A DNA stretch of 64,000 nucleotides, taken from NCBI GenBank assembly GCA_039621445.1, contig CP154954.1:14364387-14428386 (forward strand), read 5' to 3'. The position numbers and the translations under genes are program-made. The notes under the pieces were generated by a model. That model saw nothing but the letters and a program-made list of their open reading frames with translations, did not search any database and was not told where the DNA came from. This stretch comes from Euglena gracilis (lineage: Eukaryota > Euglenida > Euglenophyceae > Euglenales). Positions within the stretch are counted from its first letter, which is position 1. Each line of letters opens with the position of its first letter. Below are positions 63,781 through 64,000 of this stretch, piece after piece.

Positions 63781-64000
63781 CAACTTGCTGATTCCCCGCT
63801 TCGTTCTTCATCTGTGGTTGATGCCTCCTTCCCCTCTGTTTTCATTATCTTTTTGGTGGCTACACCCGACACCCACATATTTGGGCAATCTTTGAAAAGA
63901 ACGATCATTGAACGTTTGTAAATCAGTACAATGATGAAGCAAAGCATTTTGAATTTTTTTTGTGGTGCTAATTTTATTTGGGCACATTTTCTTCGGGCCT

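Overview
This 64 kb window looks like nuclear DNA of an intron-rich eukaryote with a repeat-bloated genome, most likely a protist or alga. Coding sequence is cut into short exons (about 16-250 bp) with GT...AG borders and compatible phases, separated by introns of about 50 bp to more than 2 kb. The rest is microsatellites, long poly-G/poly-C tracts, small inverted-repeat elements and diverged duplications. I see no bacterial operon, rRNA, tRNA, CRISPR array or virus. The lineage cannot be fixed from this sequence. Most long open frames are artefacts of repeats.

Layout. 1-14.5 kb: no confident gene; a patchwork of diverged duplications, two of which carry a module flipped between copies (5.26-5.64 with 8.87-9.19 kb, and 7.0-8.7 with 9.4-11.2 kb). 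14.6-34.04 kb, plus strand: a large gene (gene A). A 14-exon chain from 21625 to a stop at 34038 has matching phases at every junction, with further exon-like islands upstream; it codes for an alanine/proline-rich, largely helical protein I do not recognise. Its introns hold many terminal-inverted-repeat elements and a 0.95 kb hexamer satellite. 34.6-38.7 kb: isolated exon-like segments, one resembling the first membrane segment of a MAPEG-family protein. 39.1-43.0 kb: a mobile-element cluster with Tc1/mariner-type non-autonomous elements, a truncated Tc1/mariner helix-turn-helix transposase fragment, a 284 bp palindrome with TTAGGG-like repeats, and a satellite element with G-rich arrays around 178 bp units. 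44.09-46.27 kb (perhaps to 47.71): a gene of at least seven small exons (gene C), unrecognised. 50.545-53.911 kb: a complete five-exon gene (gene B) for a 253-residue basic, probably nuclear protein. 56.108-62.155 kb: a gene opening with a well-formed PH domain over four exons, probably continuing through four more. 63.4-63.8 kb: hints of another gene.

Two themes stand out. First, many intron repeats form several families ending in TA followed by a C-run (mirrored G-run plus TA), or in CAGGC/CAGGG, and look like families of non-autonomous DNA transposons. Second, several GC-rich exons appear to need a one-base (+1) shift to stay open; in the exon at 33320-33454 the two frames are each demanded by the neighbouring exon. 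This may be sequence error, gene decay or real frameshifting. The genes share a strand but no evident pathway.
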